From an uncultured Alphaproteobacteria bacterium (lineage in GTDB: Bacteria; Pseudomonadota; Alphaproteobacteria; Rs-D84), in assembly GCA_947304085.1 (NCBI GenBank), contig CAMZAC010000005.1:1-14662 (forward strand): a DNA stretch of 14,662 nt. The letters are read 5' to 3'. The translations under genes and the position numbers were made by a program. The notes under the pieces are model-generated. The model did not search any database. It had not been told where the DNA came from and saw nothing but the letters and a program-made list of their open reading frames with translations. Shown piece after piece: positions 6,352 through 13,258 of this stretch; positions within the stretch are counted from its first letter, which is position 1, and every line of letters begins with the position of its first letter.

Positions 6352-7347
6352 ATGTCAGATAACAAAATTGTTTTAACAGGTATTAAACCAACGGGTATTC
6401 CGCATCTTGGCAACTATGTTGGTGCGTTAAAACCTTTGATAGAATTGGCAAACACCAATAAAACATACATTTTTATTGCTGATTTGCATGCACTGAACAC
6501 AATCAAAGACGCAAAGTTGATTAAACAGTATTCTTATGAAATCACTGCGTTAATGGTTGCGTTGGGATTAAATTTGAACAACGCAGTTTTATTCCGTCAA
6601 TCTGATATTGTAGGCGTTTATCAATTATCTAACTTTTTAATGAACGTGACACCAAAGGGTTTGATGAACCGCGCGCATTCGTACAAGGCTATGGTTGAAA
6701 AGAATACAGAGGCCGGAATTGATATTGATTCTGGGGTCAATATGGGATTATACACCTACCCTGTTTTGATGGCTGCTGATATTTTGTTATACGGTGCAGA
6801 TATTGTTCCTGTGGGTGCCGATCAAAAACAGCATGTTGAATTTGCACGTGATATTGCAGGATATTTTAATAATACCTATGGCGAAATCTTTAAATTACCA
6901 GAGCCTGTTATTGGTAAAGACACAGGACTGGTTCCTGGGTTAGACGGTCGAAAAATGAGCAAATCTTATGATAATACGATTCCATTATTTGCACCGGAAT
7001 CTGAATTAAAGAAAAAAATTATGCGTATTATCACAGATTCCAAGACGCCAGAAGAACCAAAGAATCCAGATGAATCTACGATATTCCAATTGTATTCACA
7101 CTTTGCAAACAAACAAGAAATCGAACAATTCAGACAGATGTTTGTAAATGGTGGTATGGGATACGGAACGGCCAAAACAATGTTGTTTGAAAAAATCAAT
7201 TCGGTTTTGTCTGAACCGCGCAAAGAATACGAACGTTTAATGGCAAACAAAGATGAACTGGATGCTATTCTAAAAAATGGTGCAGAACGCGCGTGTCTTG
7301 TTGCTGAAAAAACTATTACACGTGTCAAAAAAGCTATGTTAGGTTAA
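6352..7347 (+). CDS. trpS: Tryptophanyl-tRNA synthetase
   Basis: Class I aminoacyl-tRNA synthetase that charges tRNA-Trp with tryptophan. 331 aa from ATG 6352, the usual bacterial length. The HIGH-type motif appears as PHLGN (about residues 17-21) in TGIKPTGIPHLGNYVGA. The tryptophan-pocket segment YPVLMAADILLYGADIVPVGADQKQH is present, and KMSKS is at 201-205. The ATG at 6352 is chosen over an upstream in-frame GTG because AGAAGG (6338-6343) is well placed for it and because the extra 11 residues would overlap the promoter's -10 region. No intrinsic terminator follows, so xerC, 63 bases downstream, may be co-transcribed. Confidence 0.96.
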   Translation: MSDNKIVLTGIKPTGIPHLGNYVGALKPLIELANTNKTYIFIADLHALNTIKDAKLIKQYSYEITALMVALGLNLNNAVLFRQSDIVGVYQLSNFLMNVTPKGLMNRAHSYKAMVEKNTEAGIDIDSGVNMGLYTYPVLMAADILLYGADIVPVGADQKQHVEFARDIAGYFNNTYGEIFKLPEPVIGKDTGLVPGLDGRKMSKSYDNTIPLFAPESELKKKIMRIITDSKTPEEPKNPDESTIFQLYSHFANKQEIEQFRQMFVNGGMGYGTAKTMLFEKINSVLSEPRKEYERLMANKDELDAILKNGAERACLVAEKTITRVKKAMLG

Positions 7348-7410
7348 ACCAAACAACCCGCAAAAGAAGCCTTTGCAGAGCGTCCGCAACATTTGAAATC
7401 AGATAAAGAT

Positions 7411-8331
7411 ATGAACGAAATAATTAACGAATTTAAAAACTATTTATTGAATACAAAAAATTATTCAATACATACTGTATTGGCATACGAAAATGATATA
7501 TCTGATTTTATTGATTTTTACACAAAATTTACAGATACCACACCACAAATAAACGATATTGGACGCATTGATACATTGGGCTTTCGTTCGTGGCTGGCTG
7601 ATCGTGCAAAGCGCGAACTATCACATAAATCGACTGCACGCGCACTGTCTTCGTTACGAACATTTTATAAATATTTGAACAAATACAAGAATATACAAAA
7701 TGATGCTATTGGTTTAATATCTTCACCCAAAGTGCCACGCAAATTATCAAAGGCCATAGAAACAACAGATATTGCAGAAATGCATGATGCTATCAAAGCA
7801 ATAGATAGTAATGAACCATGGATAATGGCGCGTGATTGGGCGTTAGTAGTATTAATATTTGGTTGTGGTCTACGTATTTCAGAGGCATTATCATTGAAAA
7901 ACAAAGATATAGCAAACAATCCAGAATCATTAAGAATTGTTGGTAAAGGAAACAAAGAACGTATAGTTCCTGTTTTACCTGCGGTCAATATAGCATTGGA
8001 TAAATATGTAAAAATTCGTCCGTTTGGACATAATGCTGACGAACCCGTATTTCGCAGTATTCGTGGTTTGCCTATGTCACCGCGTATGGCTGAAAAAGTC
8101 GTTGAACACGTTCGCAACTATTTACAATTACCAGATTATGTGACACCGCATGCACTGCGACATACTTTTGCAACTGCTTTACTCGCTGGTGGTGCAGATT
8201 TACGAAGTTTGCAAGAATTGTTAGGTCACGCATCTTTATCAACAACACAATTATATACCAAGGTTAATATGGCTGAAATTATGGATGTCTATAATCACGC
8301 ACATCCAATGGCCAACGCAGATGATGAATAA
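7411..8331 (+). CDS. xerC: Tyrosine recombinase XerC
   Basis: Site-specific recombinase that, with XerD, resolves chromosome dimers at dif near the terminus. 306 aa from ATG 7411. The N-terminal SAM-like core-binding domain (about 1-90) starts with FKNYLLNTKNYSIHTVLAYENDI. The catalytic domain carries the full set of residues: R155 (GLRISE), K179 (GKGNKER), H247 and R250 (HALRH), H273 (LGHASLSTTQ) and nucleophile Y282. The ending VNMAEIMDVYNHAHP matches the XerC tail (E. coli VYDAAHPRAK) better than XerD. An in-frame TTG at 7393 would add six residues; neither start has a clear Shine-Dalgarno, and the ATG fits family length. This is the housekeeping enzyme rather than an integrase of a mobile element. 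Confidence 0.9.
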   Translation: MNEIINEFKNYLLNTKNYSIHTVLAYENDISDFIDFYTKFTDTTPQINDIGRIDTLGFRSWLADRAKRELSHKSTARALSSLRTFYKYLNKYKNIQNDAIGLISSPKVPRKLSKAIETTDIAEMHDAIKAIDSNEPWIMARDWALVVLIFGCGLRISEALSLKNKDIANNPESLRIVGKGNKERIVPVLPAVNIALDKYVKIRPFGHNADEPVFRSIRGLPMSPRMAEKVVEHVRNYLQLPDYVTPHALRHTFATALLAGGADLRSLQELLGHASLSTTQLYTKVNMAEIMDVYNHAHPMANADDE

Positions 8332-8356
8332 AAAAAACACCGCCCAGATGGGCGGT
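8330..8356 (-). terminator. Terminator of the cold-shock gene (shared end with xerC)
   Basis: A 7-bp stem ACCGCCC (8339-8345) with GGGCGGT (8350-8356) has loop AGAT. On the minus strand it runs into eight T (8330-8337), a strong terminator for the cold-shock gene. On the plus strand only a distant T run follows, so termination of xerC here is weaker. Confidence 0.85.
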
Positions 8357-8384
8357 TGGAAAGTTTTTAACAAAAATTTTTCAA

Positions 8385-8729
8385 TTATTTTTTCCAGAAA
8401 GCAAAACCAGAACGACGGGTTTCTTTTTCTTCACGATGCTTTCTGTCTTCACGTGCACGACGACGTTCTGCACGACGTTCTTGGAATCTTTTTGCAGATT
8501 CTTCGTCGCGTTGAATCAGTTTCAATGTTGTGACAGACAATTTGTCATTGCGAACTTCTTCTTCAAATTCAACAATGTCACCTTCGTTCAAGAAACGCAA
8601 ATCAGCCGCCTTTAGTGCACTGGAATGCACAAAAACATCATCTGTATTGCCGTTTTCATTTGGAGTGTCTGGACTGATAAACCCAAAGCATTTTTTACCA
8701 TTGTACCATTTTACTTTACCCTGACGCAT
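8385..8729 (-). CDS. Cold-shock domain protein with Arg-rich C-terminal tail
   Basis: 114 aa. Residues 1-72 form a cold-shock domain that binds single-stranded RNA/DNA: VKWYNGKKCFGFISPD contains RNP1 (K-C-F-G-F-I at 13-18; the usual Gly after K is Cys) and DDVFVHSSAL contains RNP2 (32-39). Ordinary Csp proteins stop at about 70 residues. Here a highly charged tail follows (about 73-105: many Arg, Glu and Lys, such as RRAERRRAREDRKHREE), probably a single long helix, then a hydrophobic-basic end (SGFAFWKK). The tail may strengthen RNA binding or bind a partner such as the ribosome or RNase J; this is a guess. The start has AAAGGATAGGA just upstream (8734-8744 on the minus strand). No cold-box or long structured cspA-type leader was recognised in 8730-8906. 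Confidence 0.92.
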   Translation of the reverse strand: MRQGKVKWYNGKKCFGFISPDTPNENGNTDDVFVHSSALKAADLRFLNEGDIVEFEEEVRNDKLSVTTLKLIQRDEESAKRFQERRAERRRAREDRKHREEKETRRSGFAFWKK

Positions 8730-8847
8730 AATTCCTATCCTTTGTCATATATTTGTTACGGTTATTGTAAACCATCAATAACCTGTTTTCAGTTTACACC
8801 AAAAAGATATATAAACGCAAGCGAATAAGACAGGTATAAATTAACAA

Positions 8848-8876
8848 TTGATTTAAAACCCAAAATATGAGATAAT
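8848..8876 (+). promoter_or_regulatory. Promoter of the 8907 gene
   Basis: TTGATT (8848-8853) and GATAAT (8871-8876) have a 17-base spacer. The start is expected near 8883, giving a 24-nt leader with a strong GGAAGGA (8895-8901). Confidence 0.6.
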
Positions 8877-8906
8877 GTATAACAAATAACAAAAGGAAGG
8901 ATCATC

Positions 8907-10202
8907 ATGAAAAAACTGGTTTCTTTGGGTGTGATTTTGTCATTAATGCCTGGCTTATTACACGCAGAACATCCACGTGTGACCGAATTGGTTAATCAAA
9001 AACAAGAAAAAATGGATAAATTAAAGAAATGCAAAGGGACAACTGAAAGTTTGAAAATTGCTGGTTTGTCTACTTTGGGTATTACTGCGGTTGGTGTTGT
9101 TGCAAATGTGGCAGAAGCTATTGTTCTGAAAGACAAGACAGACGATTTAACCGCAGCAAAAGCTGAATTGGAAAAAAAAGAGCTAGAAAAGAAAAAGCGT
9201 GAAGAAGAAGCAAAAAATGCAAAAAATGGTAAAAAACCAGAAAAAAACACATCTACGACATCTGGGGATAAATATAAAAACTTTGCCTCTATTTGTACAG
9301 ATCATGATGGGTGGAAGCTGGAGGCAAAAGAAGCTGACAAGTGTCCAAGCTGCGTTCTTAATTGTATTATTGGTAAAACAAACAACGTTATAACCAAGAA
9401 AACAGTAGATGAAGAATTTGCAAAGGCTAAAGAAGAATTTAAAGGTATTATCGCCGATAACAACAAAGTGAAGTATACCAAAACAAAATCAACAATAAAT
9501 GATAACAACATAAGTTTTATAATAACGTATAATCATGCTGGAATAACATGTAAAGATACTGACGGAAACGAAATTGATTATAATAACCCACAATGTGAAG
9601 AAGCCCAGAATGCTAATGCTGAGGGCAAAACAAATACCCAAGCAAATGGTGTTGTTAAGAAGGGCAACAATTTCTGCACAGCAGAAAATCCAGATTGCAC
9701 ATTTAATGAATCTTATACTTCTTATGCTGATGCAATAAAAGGTGTTAAATCAAAGTTTACCCAATTAAATTTACCCGATATAAATTTTCCGACCAATTTG
9801 CCTAACGATTATAAAACAAAGGGAATTAAATGTTCAGAAACAGGTAATACATCAAGAAAGTGGACAATTCGCTTGCCAAATCTGACAGTAAAAAAAGAAA
9901 AGACTTTTGATTGGTCGCAAGTTATTATAGCAAGAAACTCAACCGGACACTGTTCGTTTAAACACTATCAAGGTACAACACTAAACATAGATGACACACA
10001 AAAAACTGCAAAATGTAAAGCTATGAACAAAAACTCTTGGCAAATAGGTGATTCGTCCGGTTTTGTTGAATGCGAAGCAACCAAATGTTCATGTTTTGAT
10101 AAAGGTGGATCTGCCCCCTACGAAACATTTGAAAATACAGCTAATTGTGATGATACGTGCGCGACAAGATGTGCTTTGCAAGCAGCAGGTTTGGACGATT
10201 AA
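8907..10202 (+). CDS. Exported coiled-coil, Cys-rich protein of unknown function
   Basis: 431 aa, family not recognised. Residues 1-20 are a clear signal peptide (MKKLVSLGVILSL.., cleavage after LHA). Then comes a short charged region with KCKG, a hydrophobic segment at about 51-73 (IAGLSTLGITAVGVVANVAEAIV) that could be a membrane anchor, and a Lys/Glu/Ala coiled coil at about 76-107. After a polar linker, the remainder (about 120-431) is a Cys-rich, Asn/Thr/Lys-rich domain with many regularly spaced cysteines (SCVLNC, ITCKD, NPDCTF, ECEATKCSC, CDDTCATRC), suggesting several disulfides. The likely location is the periplasm, anchored to the inner membrane with the C-terminal domain outside. 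It has its own promoter and shares a terminator with the convergent gene. Together with the 300-1544 product it is the second exported Cys-rich protein of unknown function in this window. Confidence 0.87.
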   Translation: MKKLVSLGVILSLMPGLLHAEHPRVTELVNQKQEKMDKLKKCKGTTESLKIAGLSTLGITAVGVVANVAEAIVLKDKTDDLTAAKAELEKKELEKKKREEEAKNAKNGKKPEKNTSTTSGDKYKNFASICTDHDGWKLEAKEADKCPSCVLNCIIGKTNNVITKKTVDEEFAKAKEEFKGIIADNNKVKYTKTKSTINDNNISFIITYNHAGITCKDTDGNEIDYNNPQCEEAQNANAEGKTNTQANGVVKKGNNFCTAENPDCTFNESYTSYADAIKGVKSKFTQLNLPDINFPTNLPNDYKTKGIKCSETGNTSRKWTIRLPNLTVKKEKTFDWSQVIIARNSTGHCSFKHYQGTTLNIDDTQKTAKCKAMNKNSWQIGDSSGFVECEATKCSCFDKGGSAPYETFENTANCDDTCATRCALQAAGLDD

Positions 10203-10208
10203 AACCAC

Positions 10209-10241
10209 AAAAAAACGGTGGCGTAATGCCACTGTTTTTTT
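10209..10241. terminator. Bidirectional terminator between convergent genes
   Basis: A 14-bp stem (10209-10222 with 10228-10241, one G-U pair) has a 5-base loop. A seven-base A run flanks one side and a seven-base T run the other, so it works on both strands, ending the 8907 gene and the minus-strand 10248 gene. Confidence 0.9.
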
Positions 10242-10247
10242 ATTTGA

Positions 10248-10508
10248 TTATTTTTTATAATACCGTTGCAATTCCTTCATTATAAACTTAAAGAATTTGC
10301 CTGGCATTGTATCTGATGGAACAGACCAATTTGAATATGTATATGGCATCGCAGAAACCAATATAAATTTTGCCATCCATCTGAAAATTACAACTTGTTG
10401 GTCTTTGGTCAATTTTGCAGGTGCGTTTGGAACAAAAAATATTTCGTTTTCAACCGCATGTGTGACTTTGCTGTAAATGGCATCTGTTATTTTTTGCGGA
10501 TGATACAC
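10248..10508 (-). CDS. Small protein overlapping the RelA/SpoT-like gene
   Basis: 86 aa from a GTG start at 10508. The start lies 22 bases inside the end of the upstream 379-aa gene in another frame, the kind of overlap seen in coupled gene pairs; a modest AGG lies about 12 bases before it. The sequence (AKLTKDQQVVIFRWMAKFIL and KFFKFIMKELQRYYKK among others) looks like two or three amphipathic helices with aromatic residues, no signal peptide and no recognised family. It ends just before the bidirectional terminator, so it is the last gene of the lysS operon. The coding call rests on overlap, placement and amino-acid composition. It could be an accessory or antitoxin partner of the upstream protein, which is inference only. 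Confidence 0.68.
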   Translation of the reverse strand: MYHPQKITDAIYSKVTHAVENEIFFVPNAPAKLTKDQQVVIFRWMAKFILVSAMPYTYSNWSVPSDTMPGKFFKFIMKELQRYYKK

Positions 10509-11626
10509 AGTTGATCATTACCTGCCCCATATAAAATATTCCAACCAATTCTATCAAACAACGATTCTAAACAATCTAAAATCATTTCATTATATTTCTT
10601 TACCCCAGATATATGCATATTTTCGGTACGGGTATCAATGACATCTGAAGATTTTGATGTGTTTCTTGTATTATTTTGACGTGATTGTTCGTATGCAATA
10701 TGTGTTTGATGTTCAAATTCGAAAAATGTTCGAACCTGACAAACAATTTCCAACGGTATCACTTTATCAGGTGTACCAATGTTCAAGGTGAATTTAGCAT
10801 CACGATAACCACGCGGATTTTGTATATCAAAAAAACTGTCATGTTTAGATATTATTTTATCCGGCCACATTTCATACACACGTTCCAAAAATGTTCGTGC
10901 CTGGGGCACCAAATCAAACAAACATTTTACACGCCATACATCACGCAACTTTCGATAAGGTGGCACAATTTTATCCAGTGCACGCACAATATCTGCTGCA
11001 AGTTGGTTATGTTTTGTTCCAATCACTTTTAATACAGCGGTCGCGGCATCTGTTACAAATGTTTTGGTAAATATTTCATGGACTTTGTCCATCATTGTTT
11101 GTGCTTTGGGTTCCAGTTCTGTTTGAATCAATAATTTATGAACAGTTTCTAAAACTTCATTTACATAATTCTTGTAATATTTACCTGTTATTTTATCTAA
11201 TGCACGTTCTACTTTCTTTTGCGCACCAACAATAACTGTCACGATTGATGATACTGCCAAATCTATTTTATGACCTTGGGTGCTGGCAAAAAATTGATTA
11301 CGCATTGGATCCATATCAAAACGATGATTAACCAAATACAAAGACAGCGGATTAATATCTGAAATAGTAATCGTTTTATCTATGATTGAATCTGTTATAT
11401 AATCATACGGCTTTACAGCAGCCTTTGGAGCACCAAAACATTTACCAATGTGCAAAAACACTTCGCGAAACAAATCCATGGAATTTGTATAAAGCACTGT
11501 CAAATAATCCCGTGTCGCTTTATCTATGCGTTTTGTTTTATATGCGTCTTCAATGATTGCCAAATTGTTTCTATCGTTTTGTTTGGTCAACTGAAAAACA
11601 TCTTGTATTTGTGTTTGGTTTGTCAT
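10487..11626 (-). CDS. RelA/SpoT-like nucleotidyltransferase-domain protein
   Basis: 379 aa. Residues about 221-312 resemble the RelA/SpoT synthetase fold: KLRDVWRVK (226-234, the D of the usual R-D-x-x-G-x-R), a helix, PRGYRDAKF (271-279, the GYxS G-loop with its stacking Tyr), and LEIVCQVRT (292-300, matching the E-I-Q-I-R-T motif with the catalytic Glu), then FEHQTHIAYE. The residue after the G-loop that is usually His is Lys, so activity is uncertain. The N-terminal ~215 residues are mostly helical, without an HD hydrolase motif that I can see and without the TGS or ACT domains of long RSH enzymes. It could be a small alarmone synthetase, a toxSAS-type toxin, or a tRNA/nucleotide-modifying relative. 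ATG 11626 has AAAAGGA (in and after the lysS stop codon), 11 bases after lysS, so it is co-transcribed with lysS. Confidence 0.72.
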   Translation of the reverse strand: MTNQTQIQDVFQLTKQNDRNNLAIIEDAYKTKRIDKATRDYLTVLYTNSMDLFREVFLHIGKCFGAPKAAVKPYDYITDSIIDKTITISDINPLSLYLVNHRFDMDPMRNQFFASTQGHKIDLAVSSIVTVIVGAQKKVERALDKITGKYYKNYVNEVLETVHKLLIQTELEPKAQTMMDKVHEIFTKTFVTDAATAVLKVIGTKHNQLAADIVRALDKIVPPYRKLRDVWRVKCLFDLVPQARTFLERVYEMWPDKIISKHDSFFDIQNPRGYRDAKFTLNIGTPDKVIPLEIVCQVRTFFEFEHQTHIAYEQSRQNNTRNTSKSSDVIDTRTENMHISGVKKYNEMILDCLESLFDRIGWNILYGAGNDQLCIIRKK

Positions 11627-11637
11627 AACAAATCCTT

Positions 11638-13107
11638 TTATTTCATCATCGGAAACAAAATAACATCACGTAGTGTTGGCTGATCAAAAATGATGCTGGA
11701 TAATCTGTCTATACCCATACCAACCCCAGAAATTGGTGGAAACCCATGTTCCATTGCACGAACAAAATCATTATCTGGATTAAAAGCTTCTTCATCACCA
11801 TGCGCGATATTTTTAGCTTGGTCTTCAAATGCTTTTAGTTGCTGAATTGGGTTTACTAATTCAGAATATCCCTTGCAAATTTCTGCGCCACATACCAATA
11901 ATTGAAACATATCCAGACATCTGTCGTCTTTATCATTATGTCGCGCCAATGGCACCATATATGTCGGGTAATTATACAAGAACGCAGGTTGAATTATATT
12001 TCCACGTATCTTGCGCTTATAAACATAGTCCACTAATGTTGGTATAGATTTTAAATCTTCTAATTCATCAGCTGTGAACATACCTTGGTCAATCAGTTGT
12101 TTGCGCAATTTATCAACATCATCAAATTCTAATATATCACAACCAAACAACTCATTCATCTTTGCGGTGTAATCTATCATTTCATAAGATGAAAAATCAA
12201 GTTTTGTCCCTTGGTATTCAATTTGCAAAGTCCCACGCATTGTTTTAATTAAATGTTGCACCAAATCCCATGTAAATTTCATATTATCACGAAAATCCCA
12301 ATACGCAGCATACCATTCAACCATTGTAAATTCCTGCAAATGCATTGCATCCATACCTTCGTTACGAAAATCTTTTGCAACTTCATATACTTTATCAAAG
12401 CCTGCACCTATCGCTTGTTTTAAAAATAATTCTGGTGCTATGCGTAATTGAAAATCAACATCCAACGCATTGTGATGTGTTATAAACGGCTTTGCTGCTG
12501 CACCAGATGCAACATTTTGCATGATTGGTGTTTCGATTTCTAAAAAGCCATGATTATTCATAAATTCACGCCAATATTGTGTCATTTTGAAACGCCCAAG
12601 TAGCGCATTACGTGATTCTGGATTAGAAATAATATCTAAATAACGCTGACGATAACGCGTTTCTGCATCAGTCAACCCATGAAACTTTTCTGGCAACGGT
12701 CTTAACGCTTTTGATAAAATGGTATATTTTGATACACGCACAGTCAATTCACCAGCTGTTGTATGATATAATGTTCCGGTGATACCAATAAAATCACCCA
12801 TATCAACATTGGCCTTCATAAATTTGTAATCATCTTCGCCGATTTCCTCACGGGACATAGAAAATTGAATTTCACCTTCGATATCATAAATACGACCGAA
12901 CATCAATTTTCCCAACCAACGCAAAGCAGTCACGCGACCAGCCAAAACGACAGGTGTATCATCTGGTAATTCACGCGCAGCTGCGATAGTATGTGTGCGT
13001 TCAAATCTGTCTTTCCAAACAACACCATCGCGTTGCTTAATATTTTCGGCCTTTTGCATGCGTGCTTCCAATTCATTTGTAGATATATTTACGTTTGTTT
13101 CGGCCAT
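11638..13107 (-). CDS. lysS: Lysyl-tRNA synthetase, class II
   Basis: Charges tRNA-Lys. 489 aa, close to E. coli LysS (505). The N-terminal OB-fold anticodon-binding domain spans about 50-150 (TPVVLAGRVTALRWLGKLMFGRIYD). The class II catalytic core follows, with motif 1 around ETPIMQ, motif 2 FRNEGMDAMHLQEFTMVEWY, and motif 3 GVGMGIDRLSSIIFDQPTLRDVILFP. AAGGA lies about 7 bases before ATG 13107. Upstream lies a leader with a strong terminator hairpin, an overlapping alternative hairpin and a tiny ORF, which suggests attenuation. The RelA/SpoT-like gene follows 11 bases downstream. By general knowledge most alphaproteobacteria use the unrelated class I LysRS, so class II here is notable if the taxonomic guess is right. 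Confidence 0.97.
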   Translation of the reverse strand: MAETNVNISTNELEARMQKAENIKQRDGVVWKDRFERTHTIAAARELPDDTPVVLAGRVTALRWLGKLMFGRIYDIEGEIQFSMSREEIGEDDYKFMKANVDMGDFIGITGTLYHTTAGELTVRVSKYTILSKALRPLPEKFHGLTDAETRYRQRYLDIISNPESRNALLGRFKMTQYWREFMNNHGFLEIETPIMQNVASGAAAKPFITHHNALDVDFQLRIAPELFLKQAIGAGFDKVYEVAKDFRNEGMDAMHLQEFTMVEWYAAYWDFRDNMKFTWDLVQHLIKTMRGTLQIEYQGTKLDFSSYEMIDYTAKMNELFGCDILEFDDVDKLRKQLIDQGMFTADELEDLKSIPTLVDYVYKRKIRGNIIQPAFLYNYPTYMVPLARHNDKDDRCLDMFQLLVCGAEICKGYSELVNPIQQLKAFEDQAKNIAHGDEEAFNPDNDFVRAMEHGFPPISGVGMGIDRLSSIIFDQPTLRDVILFPMMK

Positions 13108-13127
13108 TTGTTTTCCTTTTTGTTATT

Positions 13128-13159
13128 AAAAAAACGGACACACTAATAGATGCGTCCGT
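13128..13159 (-). terminator. Terminator hairpin in the lysS leader
   Basis: On the minus strand ACGGACGCA (13159-13151) pairs with TGTGTCCGT (13142-13134), 9 bp with one G-U pair, loop of 8, followed by seven T (13134-13128). It sits 20 bases before the lysS start. It may end guaC transcription, act as an attenuator of lysS, or both. Confidence 0.8.
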
Positions 13160-13184
13160 CATACTTTGTTGATGGTGCGCATCT
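13148..13184 (-). promoter_or_regulatory. Candidate antiterminator hairpin of lysS
   Basis: On the minus strand AGATGCG (13184-13178) is perfectly complementary to CGCATCT (13154-13148). The second arm uses bases of the terminator's 5' arm (13154-13151) and loop, so the two hairpins exclude each other. This is the geometry of an attenuator, read from base pairing only. Confidence 0.5.
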
Positions 13185-13187
13185 TAA

Positions 13188-13217
13188 TTAAAAAGAGCAT
13201 TTTATACCTTGTTTCAT
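13188..13217 (-). CDS. Possible lysS leader peptide (9 aa)
   Basis: MKQGIKCSF, starting about 4 bases after the predicted transcription start and ending 3 bases before the first antiterminator arm. Two of nine codons are Lys (AAA). The placement is what a translation-coupled attenuator would need, but the ORF is tiny, there is no Shine-Dalgarno, and AAA is common in AT-rich DNA. Confidence 0.3.
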   Translation of the reverse strand: MKQGIKCSF

Positions 13218-13227
13218 ATTATCGCCG

Positions 13228-13255
13228 ATTATACCCGAAAGAATCTAAAAGTAAA
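13228..13255 (-). promoter_or_regulatory. lysS promoter
   Basis: TTTACT (13250-13255) and TATAAT (13228-13233) have a 16-base spacer on the minus strand, located just after the guaC stop codon. The predicted start near 13221 gives a leader of about 114 nt. Confidence 0.6.
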
Positions 13256-13258
13256 GAA

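Noticed and set aside
7665..8117. 150-aa minus-strand reading frame inside xerC
   Set aside because: Antisense shadow; the xerC frame has all catalytic residues conserved.
7393..8331. Phage or island integrase linked to the tRNA-end duplications
   Set aside because: The C-terminal VYNHAHP and overall pattern match the housekeeping XerC, and it is not adjacent to either tRNA.
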